From Verrucomicrobiales bacterium (GTDB lineage Bacteria; Verrucomicrobiota; Verrucomicrobiia; Limisphaerales; CAIMTB01), in assembly GCA_016795425.1 (NCBI GenBank), contig JAEUHG010000028.1:39772-103771 (forward strand): a DNA stretch of 64,000 bases. Direction: 5' to 3'. Both the position numbers and the translations under genes were made by a program. Numbering within the stretch: the first letter of the stretch is position 1; each line of letters opens with the position of its first letter. Under the pieces are notes generated by a model. It saw only the letters and a list, made by a program, of their open reading frames with translations, did no database searches and had not been told where the DNA came from. Below, one piece after another: positions 1 through 9,393 of this stretch.

Positions 1-3000
1 CGCAGCGTTTCGATCTTTACCTCCGCAGCGGACGGAGGTGGTGACGATTCCATCGATGGCAAAGATGGCGATGACCTGCTGTACGGTCAGCAAGGCAACG
101 ACCGACTCTACGGCGGACCTGGCGAGGACGATCTGACCGGCGGCCACAACGTCGTGGGTGGTGCTGATGGCGACGACCTTTTGGATGGCGGCGATTCAAT
201 CAGCGTGACACCGGGTGATGACGCCGATGTCTTGATCGGCGACAACGGCACCATCACGCGGTCCGTCGTCGACGGCTATCCGACCCGTTGGAAGCGGTCG
301 CTGCCACCCTTCGACGACGTCCTGCGGACGGTGGTGCTTTTCGATGACATCGATACCGTCGGTGGTTCCGATACCTTGCATGGCGACCTCGGTGACGACC
401 GCATCTTCGGACAACGCGGCAATGACAGCGTCGACGGCGGGTTGGGAGACGACGAGATCATCGGTGGATTGGGTTATGATAGTCTCGCGGGCGGCGCGGG
501 CCGTGACGTGATTCTCGGGGACATCGGCCAAATCGTTCGAGCCCTCAACACCGATGGCACGCCGCGTCAGGATGCCAATGGAGCATGGCACCGCGATGTT
601 TGGCTCGAGGAAATCGCCTTCATCACGGGAATCGTGCCCATCGACACCACCCCACTGCGCATCGGTGACCCCAACCTCGCCCAGAAGCTGCTGGAGTCTG
701 ATTTGATCCTGGTCGGGGGCAGCTATCTAAGCACGGGAGAGAAACTACTGCGTCCCGATACCCAGGCCTGGGCCACCGACCTGGTCCTGCTCGATCTGGT
801 CGCGGCACAGGACGACGTCATCGACGGCGGTGACGATGCCGACGTCCTCTTCGGGCAGCGTGGCGACGACCAGATCCAAGGCGGTGGCGGCGATGACATG
901 ATTTTCGGCGATGCCGTGACCAACCTGTTGCCGTTTGGCACCGAGCTTCCGCAGGTCGCCAATGGCATTCGGCTGATCGGCATGGCTGCGAATGCAGGCG
1001 CGCCGTTCGTTCTGGCGACCGGCGGTTCCGTGGTAATGCCGCGTCTCTCGGTGCGGGCCGACCAATACGAATGGTTCACTCCTGACGCCTCGGTGGTTTC
1101 AGGTTTGGTGCCGGAGTTCGCGAGTCGGGCTGCGACCGATGGACTCCCGCGCAACGATGGTGCCGTCTTTGATGCCCTGATCAGCATCATCCCGGATGTT
1201 CTGCATCACCTCGATCTGCTGCCTGGCAATGACCGGCTCGACGGCGGTGCGGGCGCGGATCTGGTGATCGGGGATGATCTAACGGTCGTGGCTCCGTGGT
1301 TCACCGGATTGTTGGAAGTCGAAAGGGCGGCCCAGGATCTCGCCTACCAGGCCAATGCCATCCTCTTCGCTTTGCATCATTTGGCCCTGGATGCCGCCTA
1401 TTGGGACGAAGTCGTCCTCGGCGCCTCACTCCCGGACGAATTGCGCTTCGCCAATGACGTGATCATCGGCGGCGACGGCAATGACACCCTGGTTGGCGAT
1501 GGCGGACTGTTCCGCGTGCCATTCCAGTCTGGCTTCCCGGTGACTCCGGATCGATTCCAGGCTGCGGCTCTCGGTTACCATGCGTTCCTGCGTGACATCG
1601 GAGACGCTGCCACGGACTTCCTGATGGCGACCCAGCACGCGCATGGGCAGGTCTTGCAGGCACTGGTCGATGAAGCCGTATCGCGAAATCCCTCACGGAC
1701 CGCACCGCGATTCGAAGACCTGATCGATCCGGCGTTGCACTCCATTTTTGCCCGGAACGATGATCTCGATGGTGGCAACGGCAACGACCTGGTGATCGGA
1801 GATGATCTTTCAATGTTGCTGCCCGTGATCGTCGGTGACCGTGACGAGCATGCGGTCTATTTCGGGCAGATCTCGTCGGCGGTTTGGGCCAGCACTGAAA
1901 CCGCCTTGACGGCGCAGCAGAAATCTCGGGAGGACGGCCAGGAGGCGCACTTGGAATCCGATCATCCGAATCCGGCGTCCGGACTTCCGCCCGCTTCGGA
2001 CCTGGCACTGATCGCGCCGGATTACGAATACGCGCTCAACCGCGACAACGACATCCTGCGAGCCTCGGCGGGTGACGATTTCATGGTGGGCGATTCCTAT
2101 CTCCTGGTCGTTCCCATTGTGATCGAACCCACCGAACCCAGCGACCGCAACGATTGGCCGCATCAAGGGAACGACTGGTTTGATGCTTATCTCTCCATTC
2201 GTGGGAAGAAGTGGTTCGACCACCACTGGTTCAAGGGCGGTGAAAGCTGGCTGGACAACAGTTGGTTCGATCACGGCCATGGCAACGATGGGGACTGGGT
2301 GGAACACCACGAGGAATGGCTGGAGTTTGCCGTCACCGAGTTCTTTGGCCGCGACGCTCGCGGGATGTTCTGGCGTGAGGCCGGGCGAGCCTTCTTCGAG
2401 GCGTTGCTCGATGACCGGGGCGTGCTGCGACAGGCCGAGTTCTGGAACCGCCGCGATGTCTTCGTCAGCAGCGGCAACGATTCGATCAGCGCGGGCGATG
2501 GTCGAGACGTCCTCTTTGGGGATGACGCAGCCCTCGTCACCGCGTTTGGCTCAATCCAATGGGCGCCTTCGAACGGGCGGTTGCCACCGTTCTTCCGCAG
2601 CACCCTGACCTCCAATCTCGGCTTTCTCCTTCGTGATCCGGATCATGCCGGCAGCTTGGAGGTTGCGTACGGCGAAATCGGTGGTGGCGCCGATGCCAGG
2701 GACGTGCTTGCCGGATCGCTGGGTCGGGACACGATCGATGCCGGACTCGGAAACGACCAGGTGTTCGCCGGGACCGACTTCGACACCATCGCGGGCGGTG
2801 GCGGAACGGACGTGATCCGCCGGGGCAACCAGAGCGTCAATCGAGCGACGTTGGACATTACGCAAAGTCTGTTCCTGCAGGCGTGGACGCCTTTCGTCGA
2901 ACGACTGGCGACCGACGTCCTGGCGACCCAGGGAGTGGTGCGCCTCTCCGGCAGTCTGCCGTCGGCCTCGGTCACGCCCGCGATCGTGAGTCTTTTCGAC

Positions 3001-5319
3001 CGCACTCCCACGACGTCCCTGACCGTTTCCATTCTCGGGCTCGCCCAGGCCGTCCGGGGTCAGTCGTTGACCTTCACCGGTCAGTTGAATTCCGGGACGA
3101 TTTCCGATGGTCTGACCGTTCAATGGCGGGTCCTGGATGCCGATGGCAGGCTGATCACGGTTGGATCGGGCAATTTGCTCCCGTTCAGTCCGAAACAGAT
3201 TGGCACGTACCGGATTCAGTTGGCGGTTGGCGACGGCTCCGGAGGCATCGGTCTTGCGACCTTGGCGCTCCAAGTCACAACGACGCTTATCGTCAGTGAT
3301 CCACAGACCGCCGGTTCCTTTATTCTCTGGGTTGGCGGAACGACTGGTGATGACACCATCGATTTGCTGCGTGCCCCGGCCGTCAGTGATGTCCGGCTTC
3401 GCACCAATGACGGCGTGGCGTCGACCCCGGACATCGACCAGGTCTTTGCCAACATCAGCCAGGTCAGGGTCTTCGGAGGTTTGGGCAACGACCGGATTTC
3501 CGTCGTGGCGCCGCTATCGCCGAGGCCCGCCGTGCTGGACGGCGGCCCGGGACACGACGACCTGTTGGGCGGGCTTGCCCACGACTCGATTCAGGGCGGA
3601 CCGGGCAATGATCGCATCCGGGGCATCGATGGCGACGACATCCTCGACGGCGGAGCCGGCGATGACGTGATTGAAGGTGGGCCTGGCAACGACAGCCTCA
3701 GTGGCGGCAATGGGCGTGACCAATTGAAGGGCGAGGGCGGCATCGACGTCATGCGGGGTGGTGATGACAACGATCTGCTGGATGGTGGCGACGGCGACGA
3801 TCTGGTCTACGGAGATGCCGGAAACGATCGATTAACCGGAGGTCGAGGCCTCGACTTGCTATCAGGCGGAGCAGGGCATGATGTGGCCTCGGGCGGATTG
3901 GATTCTGATTCCGTCAATGGAGGTGACGGCAATGACCAACTGAGTGGCGACGATGGCGATGACTCCGTGTCGGGGGATGCCGGTGATGACTTCCTGTCGG
4001 GCGGATCCGGTGCCGATCAACTGATGGGTGGTGCTGGATTCGACACCATGCTGGGCGGTGCCGGGGACGACGTGTTGCGTGGGGGCAACGACGACGACGT
4101 GGCGCGCGGCGAGGATGGCAAGGATCAACTGTTCGGCGACCTGGGGAACGACATGCTCGATGGCGGCGCCCAGGACGACATTCTTTACGGCGGAGCGGGC
4201 AATGATTCGTTGGCCGGAGGGGCCGGCAACGATGCCCTCTTCGGCGAAGCCGGCGATGACATCCTGGATCGTGGCACCGGCGTGGACCAGGTGGATGGTG
4301 GCGCCGGAACCAACACCATCGCCGGCCAGTTCTCCGTGGTCGGCAGCGAATTGGTCCTGATGGGAACCGAAGGGAACGACCGATTCCTCGTCGAGATTCG
4401 GAACGGCAAAGTGCGGGTAACGGCGTACTTGGCCAGCGGGACGACCACCCGGGATTTCGATCTGACGGCGTTCAGCAGCATTCGAGGCATTCTCCTGGGA
4501 GGTGACGACGAGGTCTTCATCACCAGTGTGGTACCCCAGACCGTCTCCATCGACGCCGGCAGCGGTGATGATTGGATCGGCGCCGAAGGCGCCGCCTCGA
4601 ATCTATTCGGCGGAGACGGCGACGATATCCTGATCGGCGGCTCATCGGCGGATGCTATGGATGGCGGAGCAGGCAATGATCAGATCGATGGAAATGGCGG
4701 CAATGACGTGCTACGCGGGGGTGAGGGCAACGACAACATCGAAGGTGGGACAGGCGATGATCAGATTCTCGGACAGGCCGGTACGGACATTTTGTCCGGC
4801 AATGACGGTCATGACCTGCTCGACGGTGGAAGCGGCAACGACCAGTTGGAGGGTGGCCGCAACGATGACCGACTGGAAGGCGGCGAGCATGCTGACCATT
4901 TGTCAGGCGGCGACGGCAACGACATCCTACTGGGCGGCAGTGGTGCCGACATCCTGTTGGGCGAGAAAGGCCGAGATCTTCTGATCGGGGGCGTTGGAGC
5001 TGATGAACTTGCCGGTGGCGATGACGAGGACCTCTTGATCGGAGGTTCGACGGCCCACGATGCCACACCATCCGGGCTGACTGCCATCCGCGCCACCTGG
5101 ATCTCCGGCGCGACCTACGCCTCGCGCGTTGCTACAATCCGTGCCAGTCACTTGGCACCCATCACGGGCGCTTTGGATGAGGCGAGGTCCGATTTGGTGT
5201 TGGGCAATGGACAAACGGATTGGTTCCTGGCCGACCGCGATGGGCAAGGGGGGGATGATGATAATTTGCCCGATCGCGCCAGTGGTGAAATCGAAGACTT
5301 GCTGCAGCCGTCGCCCTAG
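1..5319 (+). CDS. Giant RTX-type calcium-binding repeat protein, 5' end outside window
   Basis: The frame is open from base 1 to the TAG at 5317-5319, so the gene starts left of the window; 1772 residues are visible. Hemolysin-type GGxGxDxL nonapeptides, which bind Ca2+ in parallel beta-rolls in known RTX proteins, occur throughout. They are dense at about 3530-4320 and 4600-5050. Between 870 and 2550 single RTX blocks alternate with 80-140-residue non-repeat inserts. A PKD/Ig-like segment lies at about 3030-3290, a beta-rich non-RTX segment at 4321-4600, and a Trp/His-rich stretch at 2149-2340. The C-terminus carries a DWF motif (5218-5226) of a kind I associate with planctomycete and verrucomicrobial RTX-like proteins. 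Export and surface location are inferred; no signal peptide can be seen because the 5' end is missing. No adjacent type I secretion genes are seen. Confidence 0.93.
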   Translation, partial: RSVSIFTSAADGGGDDSIDGKDGDDLLYGQQGNDRLYGGPGEDDLTGGHNVVGGADGDDLLDGGDSISVTPGDDADVLIGDNGTITRSVVDGYPTRWKRSLPPFDDVLRTVVLFDDIDTVGGSDTLHGDLGDDRIFGQRGNDSVDGGLGDDEIIGGLGYDSLAGGAGRDVILGDIGQIVRALNTDGTPRQDANGAWHRDVWLEEIAFITGIVPIDTTPLRIGDPNLAQKLLESDLILVGGSYLSTGEKLLRPDTQAWATDLVLLDLVAAQDDVIDGGDDADVLFGQRGDDQIQGGGGDDMIFGDAVTNLLPFGTELPQVANGIRLIGMAANAGAPFVLATGGSVVMPRLSVRADQYEWFTPDASVVSGLVPEFASRAATDGLPRNDGAVFDALISIIPDVLHHLDLLPGNDRLDGGAGADLVIGDDLTVVAPWFTGLLEVERAAQDLAYQANAILFALHHLALDAAYWDEVVLGASLPDELRFANDVIIGGDGNDTLVGDGGLFRVPFQSGFPVTPDRFQAAALGYHAFLRDIGDAATDFLMATQHAHGQVLQALVDEAVSRNPSRTAPRFEDLIDPALHSIFARNDDLDGGNGNDLVIGDDLSMLLPVIVGDRDEHAVYFGQISSAVWASTETALTAQQKSREDGQEAHLESDHPNPASGLPPASDLALIAPDYEYALNRDNDILRASAGDDFMVGDSYLLVVPIVIEPTEPSDRNDWPHQGNDWFDAYLSIRGKKWFDHHWFKGGESWLDNSWFDHGHGNDGDWVEHHEEWLEFAVTEFFGRDARGMFWREAGRAFFEALLDDRGVLRQAEFWNRRDVFVSSGNDSISAGDGRDVLFGDDAALVTAFGSIQWAPSNGRLPPFFRSTLTSNLGFLLRDPDHAGSLEVAYGEIGGGADARDVLAGSLGRDTIDAGLGNDQVFAGTDFDTIAGGGGTDVIRRGNQSVNRATLDITQSLFLQAWTPFVERLATDVLATQGVVRLSGSLPSASVTPAIVSLFDRTPTTSLTVSILGLAQAVRGQSLTFTGQLNSGTISDGLTVQWRVLDADGRLITVGSGNLLPFSPKQIGTYRIQLAVGDGSGGIGLATLALQVTTTLIVSDPQTAGSFILWVGGTTGDDTIDLLRAPAVSDVRLRTNDGVASTPDIDQVFANISQVRVFGGLGNDRISVVAPLSPRPAVLDGGPGHDDLLGGLAHDSIQGGPGNDRIRGIDGDDILDGGAGDDVIEGGPGNDSLSGGNGRDQLKGEGGIDVMRGGDDNDLLDGGDGDDLVYGDAGNDRLTGGRGLDLLSGGAGHDVASGGLDSDSVNGGDGNDQLSGDDGDDSVSGDAGDDFLSGGSGADQLMGGAGFDTMLGGAGDDVLRGGNDDDVARGEDGKDQLFGDLGNDMLDGGAQDDILYGGAGNDSLAGGAGNDALFGEAGDDILDRGTGVDQVDGGAGTNTIAGQFSVVGSELVLMGTEGNDRFLVEIRNGKVRVTAYLASGTTTRDFDLTAFSSIRGILLGGDDEVFITSVVPQTVSIDAGSGDDWIGAEGAASNLFGGDGDDILIGGSSADAMDGGAGNDQIDGNGGNDVLRGGEGNDNIEGGTGDDQILGQAGTDILSGNDGHDLLDGGSGNDQLEGGRNDDRLEGGEHADHLSGGDGNDILLGGSGADILLGEKGRDLLIGGVGADELAGGDDEDLLIGGSTAHDATPSGLTAIRATWISGATYASRVATIRASHLAPITGALDEARSDLVLGNGQTDWFLADRDGQGGDDDNLPDRASGEIEDLLQPSP

Positions 5320-5379
5320 GAGATTCAGTTCGTTACCTTGGCCTTGTGGGATGGTGGGTGTGGTGATTTGTTGGCGCGC

Positions 5380-5961
5380 ATGACGACTCGCACCGTGTTC
5401 CTCGTCGCGGGAGTTCTTTCGGCCTTCACGACCTATGGACAAGGCACCCTTCAGTTCTCCACGCATGTCTTGAACTCCGTCGACGCGCGGGTGGTGCACA
5501 CGGGCAGGTCACCGATTAACCATGAGGCTGGACCTGTTGGAAGCCTCTATCTGGGCCAGCTCTACGCCGGACCCGTCGCTGCTCCCCCTCATCTTCTTCA
5601 GCCCATTGGCACGCCGACACCCTTTCGTGACTCTCCGGATGCCGCACGAGGATACATCATCGATGGCGAGGTGGTGGTACCAGGGGTTCCGGCCGGGGAA
5701 TGGGCTCTCGTCAAACTGGTGGCATGGCAGGTCTCCTTGGGTTCATCCTATCTGGAAGTCATGCAAGGTCCTTGGCCTGGCGACCGGGGTGAATCAGGCA
5801 TCATCACCGTCAGAACGGGCGGCGGCGCCGCGGGACCGGCGGGGATCTTGACCGGCCTGCAGGGCTTTACACTGAGTTGGATACCGGAGCCGTCTCCCGG
5901 GCTGCTTTTTGTCTTCGGCGGTCTTGGCCTTCTCGTGAGGCAACGGCGGCAATCGCCGTAG
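5380..5961 (+). CDS. PEP-CTERM-like exported protein
   Basis: A 193-residue protein. ATG 5380 is preferred over the in-frame ATG at 5338 because a signal peptide (MTTRTVFLVAGVLSAFTTYG) follows it directly. The C-terminus has the tripartite PEP-CTERM layout: IPEPSPG, a hydrophobic helix (LLFVFGGLGLLV), then a basic tail RQRRQ. Proteins with this tail are thought to be recognised by an exosortase and displayed on the envelope. The middle is an unclassified beta-rich domain. It follows the RTX gene by 60 bp on the same strand and may be co-transcribed with it. The sorting call is fairly secure; the biological role is unknown. Confidence 0.8.
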   Translation: MTTRTVFLVAGVLSAFTTYGQGTLQFSTHVLNSVDARVVHTGRSPINHEAGPVGSLYLGQLYAGPVAAPPHLLQPIGTPTPFRDSPDAARGYIIDGEVVVPGVPAGEWALVKLVAWQVSLGSSYLEVMQGPWPGDRGESGIITVRTGGGAAGPAGILTGLQGFTLSWIPEPSPGLLFVFGGLGLLVRQRRQSP

Positions 5962-6021
5962 CGACCACCGCCGTTCTTGCGAGAACCTGACCTATCCAGG
6001 AAGGAGTCCGGACTCGATCCG

Positions 6022-7398
6022 TCAGCCGTCCAGCGTCCAGCCCGGACGATAGGTGCGCCGCAGAAATTCGTTGGCTTCCGGACAGTCAGTGACTCTTCCC
6101 GTCGCGCCATCGTAGGAGATCTTCTTGCCGACGCGGTGGGCGACGAGGCCGAGCATCATCTGCTCGATGAGGGTGCCGCCGTAGTCGAAATTGCAGGAGG
6201 TCTTCAGGTCGCCTTTGCAGGCATTGATCCATTGGTCCTGGAACTCGCCCATCGGCGGAATGAGCGCCTCCTTGCGGCGCGGTTTGTAGTAGGTCATGTC
6301 AGCGGCGTTTCCGCTGGGAACGAGCAGGCGGGCATTGAATTCGGCCACCAGGGCTCCTTTTGAACCTTCGAACAAGGCGCCGTGCCCGATCTTGTTCAGG
6401 TCCACCCACGGTGCTGGGGAAGCCGGCATTACGCCACCCTGGTACCACGACACTTTGATGGCAGGACGCCAGGCATTCGCGGGATGGTCAAAGTGCATTT
6501 CCAGCGCCACCGGGCTCACCTCCGGGTGATAGGGATCCCCGGCGGCCATGGCAGTCGTGGGCAGCCCGGCATCGATGGCGTTCCAGGCGAGATCCATGGT
6601 GTGACTGCCCATGTCACCGACCTGTCCCGTGCCGAAATCCCAGTACATATTCCACTGCAGACAATTCATGCCCGCGGCACCCGAGAAGTAGTCGGCGTTG
6701 TAGGGATGAGCGGGAGAAGGTCCCAGCCAGAGGTCGAAATGGAAATACGGTGGGGGATCGCCTCCCGGTGGCAGGTAACCCGGGCGGCGCAATTGCCGAT
6801 TACCCCAAGCGCTGACTTGTTGGAGTTCGCCAACGGCCCCATCCAGCACGAGTTCGCGCACCCGATTGAAGTTTTCGTATTGATGGCGTTGGGTTCCGAC
6901 CTGAGTTGCGATCTTGCTCTTGTTCTTGAGGTAGTTGGCGCGCACGACGCGGGCTTCCTCGACGCTGTTCGCCAAAGGCTTCTCACAGTAGACATGGTAG
7001 CCCCGATTCATGGCCCAGTTCGCCACGAACGCGTGGGTGTGATCAGCGGTGCAACACATCACCGCCTGAATATCTTTCTGCTCAAGGCACTTTCGCCAAT
7101 CGACGTGTTTCTTGGCCCCCTTGAACTTCGCGGCGGCCTCGTCGAGGTGGCGCTCATTGACGTCGCATAGGGCGACTACATTCTCCTTCTCGATGGATTT
7201 GTAGTGAGCCAGTCCACGACCCCAGACGCCGATCAGCGCAATGTTGAGCTTGTTGCTCGGTGCGTTGGCTCCAAACAAACGCAGCCGCGGAAGAATCAGA
7301 ACACCGGCGCCCAAGGTGCCGGCGGAGGCTAAAAAGTCCCGGCGCCGCCATGCCGATCGCCGAGGACGTGAAGAACGCGTCGAACGCGGGGATTTCAT
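6022..7398 (-). CDS. Gfo/Idh/MocA family oxidoreductase, TAT-exported
   Basis: A 458-residue NAD(P)-dependent oxidoreductase-like protein. ATG 7398 is chosen because it begins a twin-arginine signal (SAWRRRDFLASAG then GTLGAGVLIL); an in-frame extension to 7575 would overlap the neighbouring gene and adds only Arg/Pro-rich sequence. The Rossmann motif GVWGRG follows at about residue 60 and the family EKPLA motif near residue 150. The C-terminal half looks like the usual alpha/beta substrate domain. TAT-exported members are abundant in Verrucomicrobiota and Planctomycetes and usually act on sugars or sugar acids; the substrate here cannot be read. It is downstream of the DUF5010-like gene on the same strand with a 65-bp gap, so a shared glycan role is plausible but inferred. 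Confidence 0.9.
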   Translation of the reverse strand: MKSPRSTRSSRPRRSAWRRRDFLASAGTLGAGVLILPRLRLFGANAPSNKLNIALIGVWGRGLAHYKSIEKENVVALCDVNERHLDEAAAKFKGAKKHVDWRKCLEQKDIQAVMCCTADHTHAFVANWAMNRGYHVYCEKPLANSVEEARVVRANYLKNKSKIATQVGTQRHQYENFNRVRELVLDGAVGELQQVSAWGNRQLRRPGYLPPGGDPPPYFHFDLWLGPSPAHPYNADYFSGAAGMNCLQWNMYWDFGTGQVGDMGSHTMDLAWNAIDAGLPTTAMAAGDPYHPEVSPVALEMHFDHPANAWRPAIKVSWYQGGVMPASPAPWVDLNKIGHGALFEGSKGALVAEFNARLLVPSGNAADMTYYKPRRKEALIPPMGEFQDQWINACKGDLKTSCNFDYGGTLIEQMMLGLVAHRVGKKISYDGATGRVTDCPEANEFLRRTYRPGWTLDG

Positions 7399-7463
7399 GG
7401 CAGTCTTCCTGCCTCCATCCCGCGCGATTGTCCACAGATTTGACGCGTGGTGACCGCGCCGCC

Positions 7464-9299
7464 TTACCGGTCGGGCGGGGCGAGCCGGTACCAACGGGCC
7501 ACCGCTGTCGCCGCTGCGGCGTCGATATAGCGGGATTGAGGCAGGAGGGGACGCAGCGTCGTCCCGAGCTGCCAATCCACCAGATTCTCTGAGGTCTCGA
7601 TGCGATAGTCTCGGCCTGGAACTGCCGTGAGCTGCATTTCGAAGCCGGACTCGGGATCCAGGCGTTGGGCGCTCAACCCCTCCCGGAGCACGCGGACCCG
7701 GCGCACCGCAATCTCCGTCGCCCCCGATGACAATCGGAGATCGGCTCCGCCATTCTGGGAATTGTTGAAACGCGCACCTCGGAGTCGAAACGTCGCCGTT
7801 CCCCAGGCTCCTGTGCCATTGAGGGCGAGTGCGTCGCTGGGCGAGTACGCACCCGAAAAGGGTGCGGTCGGATCGCTCCCGTCGAATTCAACGCGCAACG
7901 TGCCGCGCTTCCCGTCGAAGTATTCCACCAGGACCACCACTTCCATCACCTCGGCCCATTTGAAGGAGTCATCGATCCGCAGGTAGAGATAACGCGACGC
8001 GTGCTCGGTGCCGACCATGACACGGCAGGGACTGTCTGCCACAATGCTCGCCTGAGTCACGCCGTCAGCCGACTCCAACTGAAGGAGCCCGGAGGAACGA
8101 TTGGTTGCCGCTAGTTCGACTTCCACGAGCCGTTTGCCGGTGAAGGGGCCTATCAGTGCCGGTGGACGAAAGCCTTGCCGGTAGAGATCGGCATATCGGC
8201 GATTCAAGGCGATGTACTGGCGGCCGTATTCCCGGGAATGGGCGATTTCTGTGCCTTCGTGAAACTCGTTCCAGGTTTCCACCATCACCATTCGCGGGGC
8301 CCGCCGGAGGCACGCCAGCCATTGGCGTTCGAAGTACGCGCCGTCTTCTCGGGGAACCACGAGCGGGGTTCGACCGGGCACCGCCGAGTGGTCGTACCCG
8401 GGACCCAGCGACGCCACACCGGGATTCTTGAAGCCCAGCGCTCCTCCCCAGGCGTAGGTTTGGTCGGCCTCCACGTTCCAGGATATTTCCCGCACCACGT
8501 AGGGTCTGCGTCCGCCGAAATCCGCGGCGAAACCGGCCGCCAGGGTTTCCAAACAGCTTGGGTCATGGCGCGTGGCGAAGCCGGCGGCATAGAGGAACAC
8601 CACAGGCCGCCCCTCCATCATCGCCCAGTGACGCGGAGGAATGAGCGAGAAGTAATCACGCACCGATTCGTAGAACCACTGCCTCCCGCTGGGGGTGGTC
8701 AGATCGATGCGCTGGCCCGCGGCGTTAAACTGGAGGGTGCTGGTGTCGTAAAACATGCCGAGTCGCGGCACGGTTCGGCCTTGGGCGACCAAGGCGTCCC
8801 GCGCCTCAACCAAGGGTGTCAATCCCGCATAACTCCACGGTTGTTGTGAGACGGGTCTTCCGTCGATGCGGGACGAGGGCTCACCCCAATAAACAGGGAG
8901 CGCGACGTCGATGCCCGCGTCCGCCATGTCGAGAAGCTGTTGGCGGTGCCAGGCACTGGATCGATAGGAAAACCCGGTGAAGGTGGCGGGATGATCGGTC
9001 AGCGCGTCCGTTCCATCGGAATCGATGAGGTGTTCACCTGAAAAGACGTCGTACCAATAGAAATAAGGCGTGACCACCAGGCGGTTCGTGGCGGTGTAGG
9101 TCGGGACGCCGACAAAGTCCGATTCGGACAGGGAAGTGTAAGGGCCTATCGGCGCATGAAACGCGTGGGTGCCGTCCGCCACGAATGTGGCAGCGTCGGC
9201 CGAGGCGCCAGGATTGGAGAGGGTCCCGAGCAAGAGGAGGACGAGGGCGCACCCGTGGTGCCAGAACCGGGCACGGGATTCACCGGGAACGGAACGCAC
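7464..9299 (-). CDS. Secreted DUF5010-like TIM-barrel protein, possible glycoside hydrolase
   Basis: A 611-residue protein with an N-terminal signal peptide (ALVLLLLGTLSNPGASADA). Residues about 60-400 resemble DUF5010/GH99-like barrels: YFYWYD, a glycosidase-like VALPVYWGEPS strand, GMFYDT and VETWNEFHEGTEI with possible catalytic Glu residues. A beta-sandwich of about 150 residues follows, then a C-terminal segment ending WYRLAPP. Similar xFYRLxxP tails end other secreted proteins in this window (11436, 43290). The likely role is hydrolysis or binding of polysaccharide outside the cell; this is inferred. It sits upstream of the Gfo/Idh/MocA gene and is divergent from the gene starting at 9394. 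Confidence 0.8.
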   Translation of the reverse strand: MRSVPGESRARFWHHGCALVLLLLGTLSNPGASADAATFVADGTHAFHAPIGPYTSLSESDFVGVPTYTATNRLVVTPYFYWYDVFSGEHLIDSDGTDALTDHPATFTGFSYRSSAWHRQQLLDMADAGIDVALPVYWGEPSSRIDGRPVSQQPWSYAGLTPLVEARDALVAQGRTVPRLGMFYDTSTLQFNAAGQRIDLTTPSGRQWFYESVRDYFSLIPPRHWAMMEGRPVVFLYAAGFATRHDPSCLETLAAGFAADFGGRRPYVVREISWNVEADQTYAWGGALGFKNPGVASLGPGYDHSAVPGRTPLVVPREDGAYFERQWLACLRRAPRMVMVETWNEFHEGTEIAHSREYGRQYIALNRRYADLYRQGFRPPALIGPFTGKRLVEVELAATNRSSGLLQLESADGVTQASIVADSPCRVMVGTEHASRYLYLRIDDSFKWAEVMEVVVLVEYFDGKRGTLRVEFDGSDPTAPFSGAYSPSDALALNGTGAWGTATFRLRGARFNNSQNGGADLRLSSGATEIAVRRVRVLREGLSAQRLDPESGFEMQLTAVPGRDYRIETSENLVDWQLGTTLRPLLPQSRYIDAAAATAVARWYRLAPPDR

Positions 9300-9393
9300 G
9301 GGTCCATGCTGCGCTCGGAATCTTTCGTGTCACGAGGATTTTGGTCGTAAGCCATGCCCCATCGACTACAGTCCAGTCCATCCCTGCACAGCT

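Noticed and set aside
3530..5050. DNA-level repeats of about 27 bases, considered as a CRISPR-like or satellite array
   Set aside because: The periodicity is that of coding RTX nonapeptides; units differ at many synonymous positions and there are no spacers.
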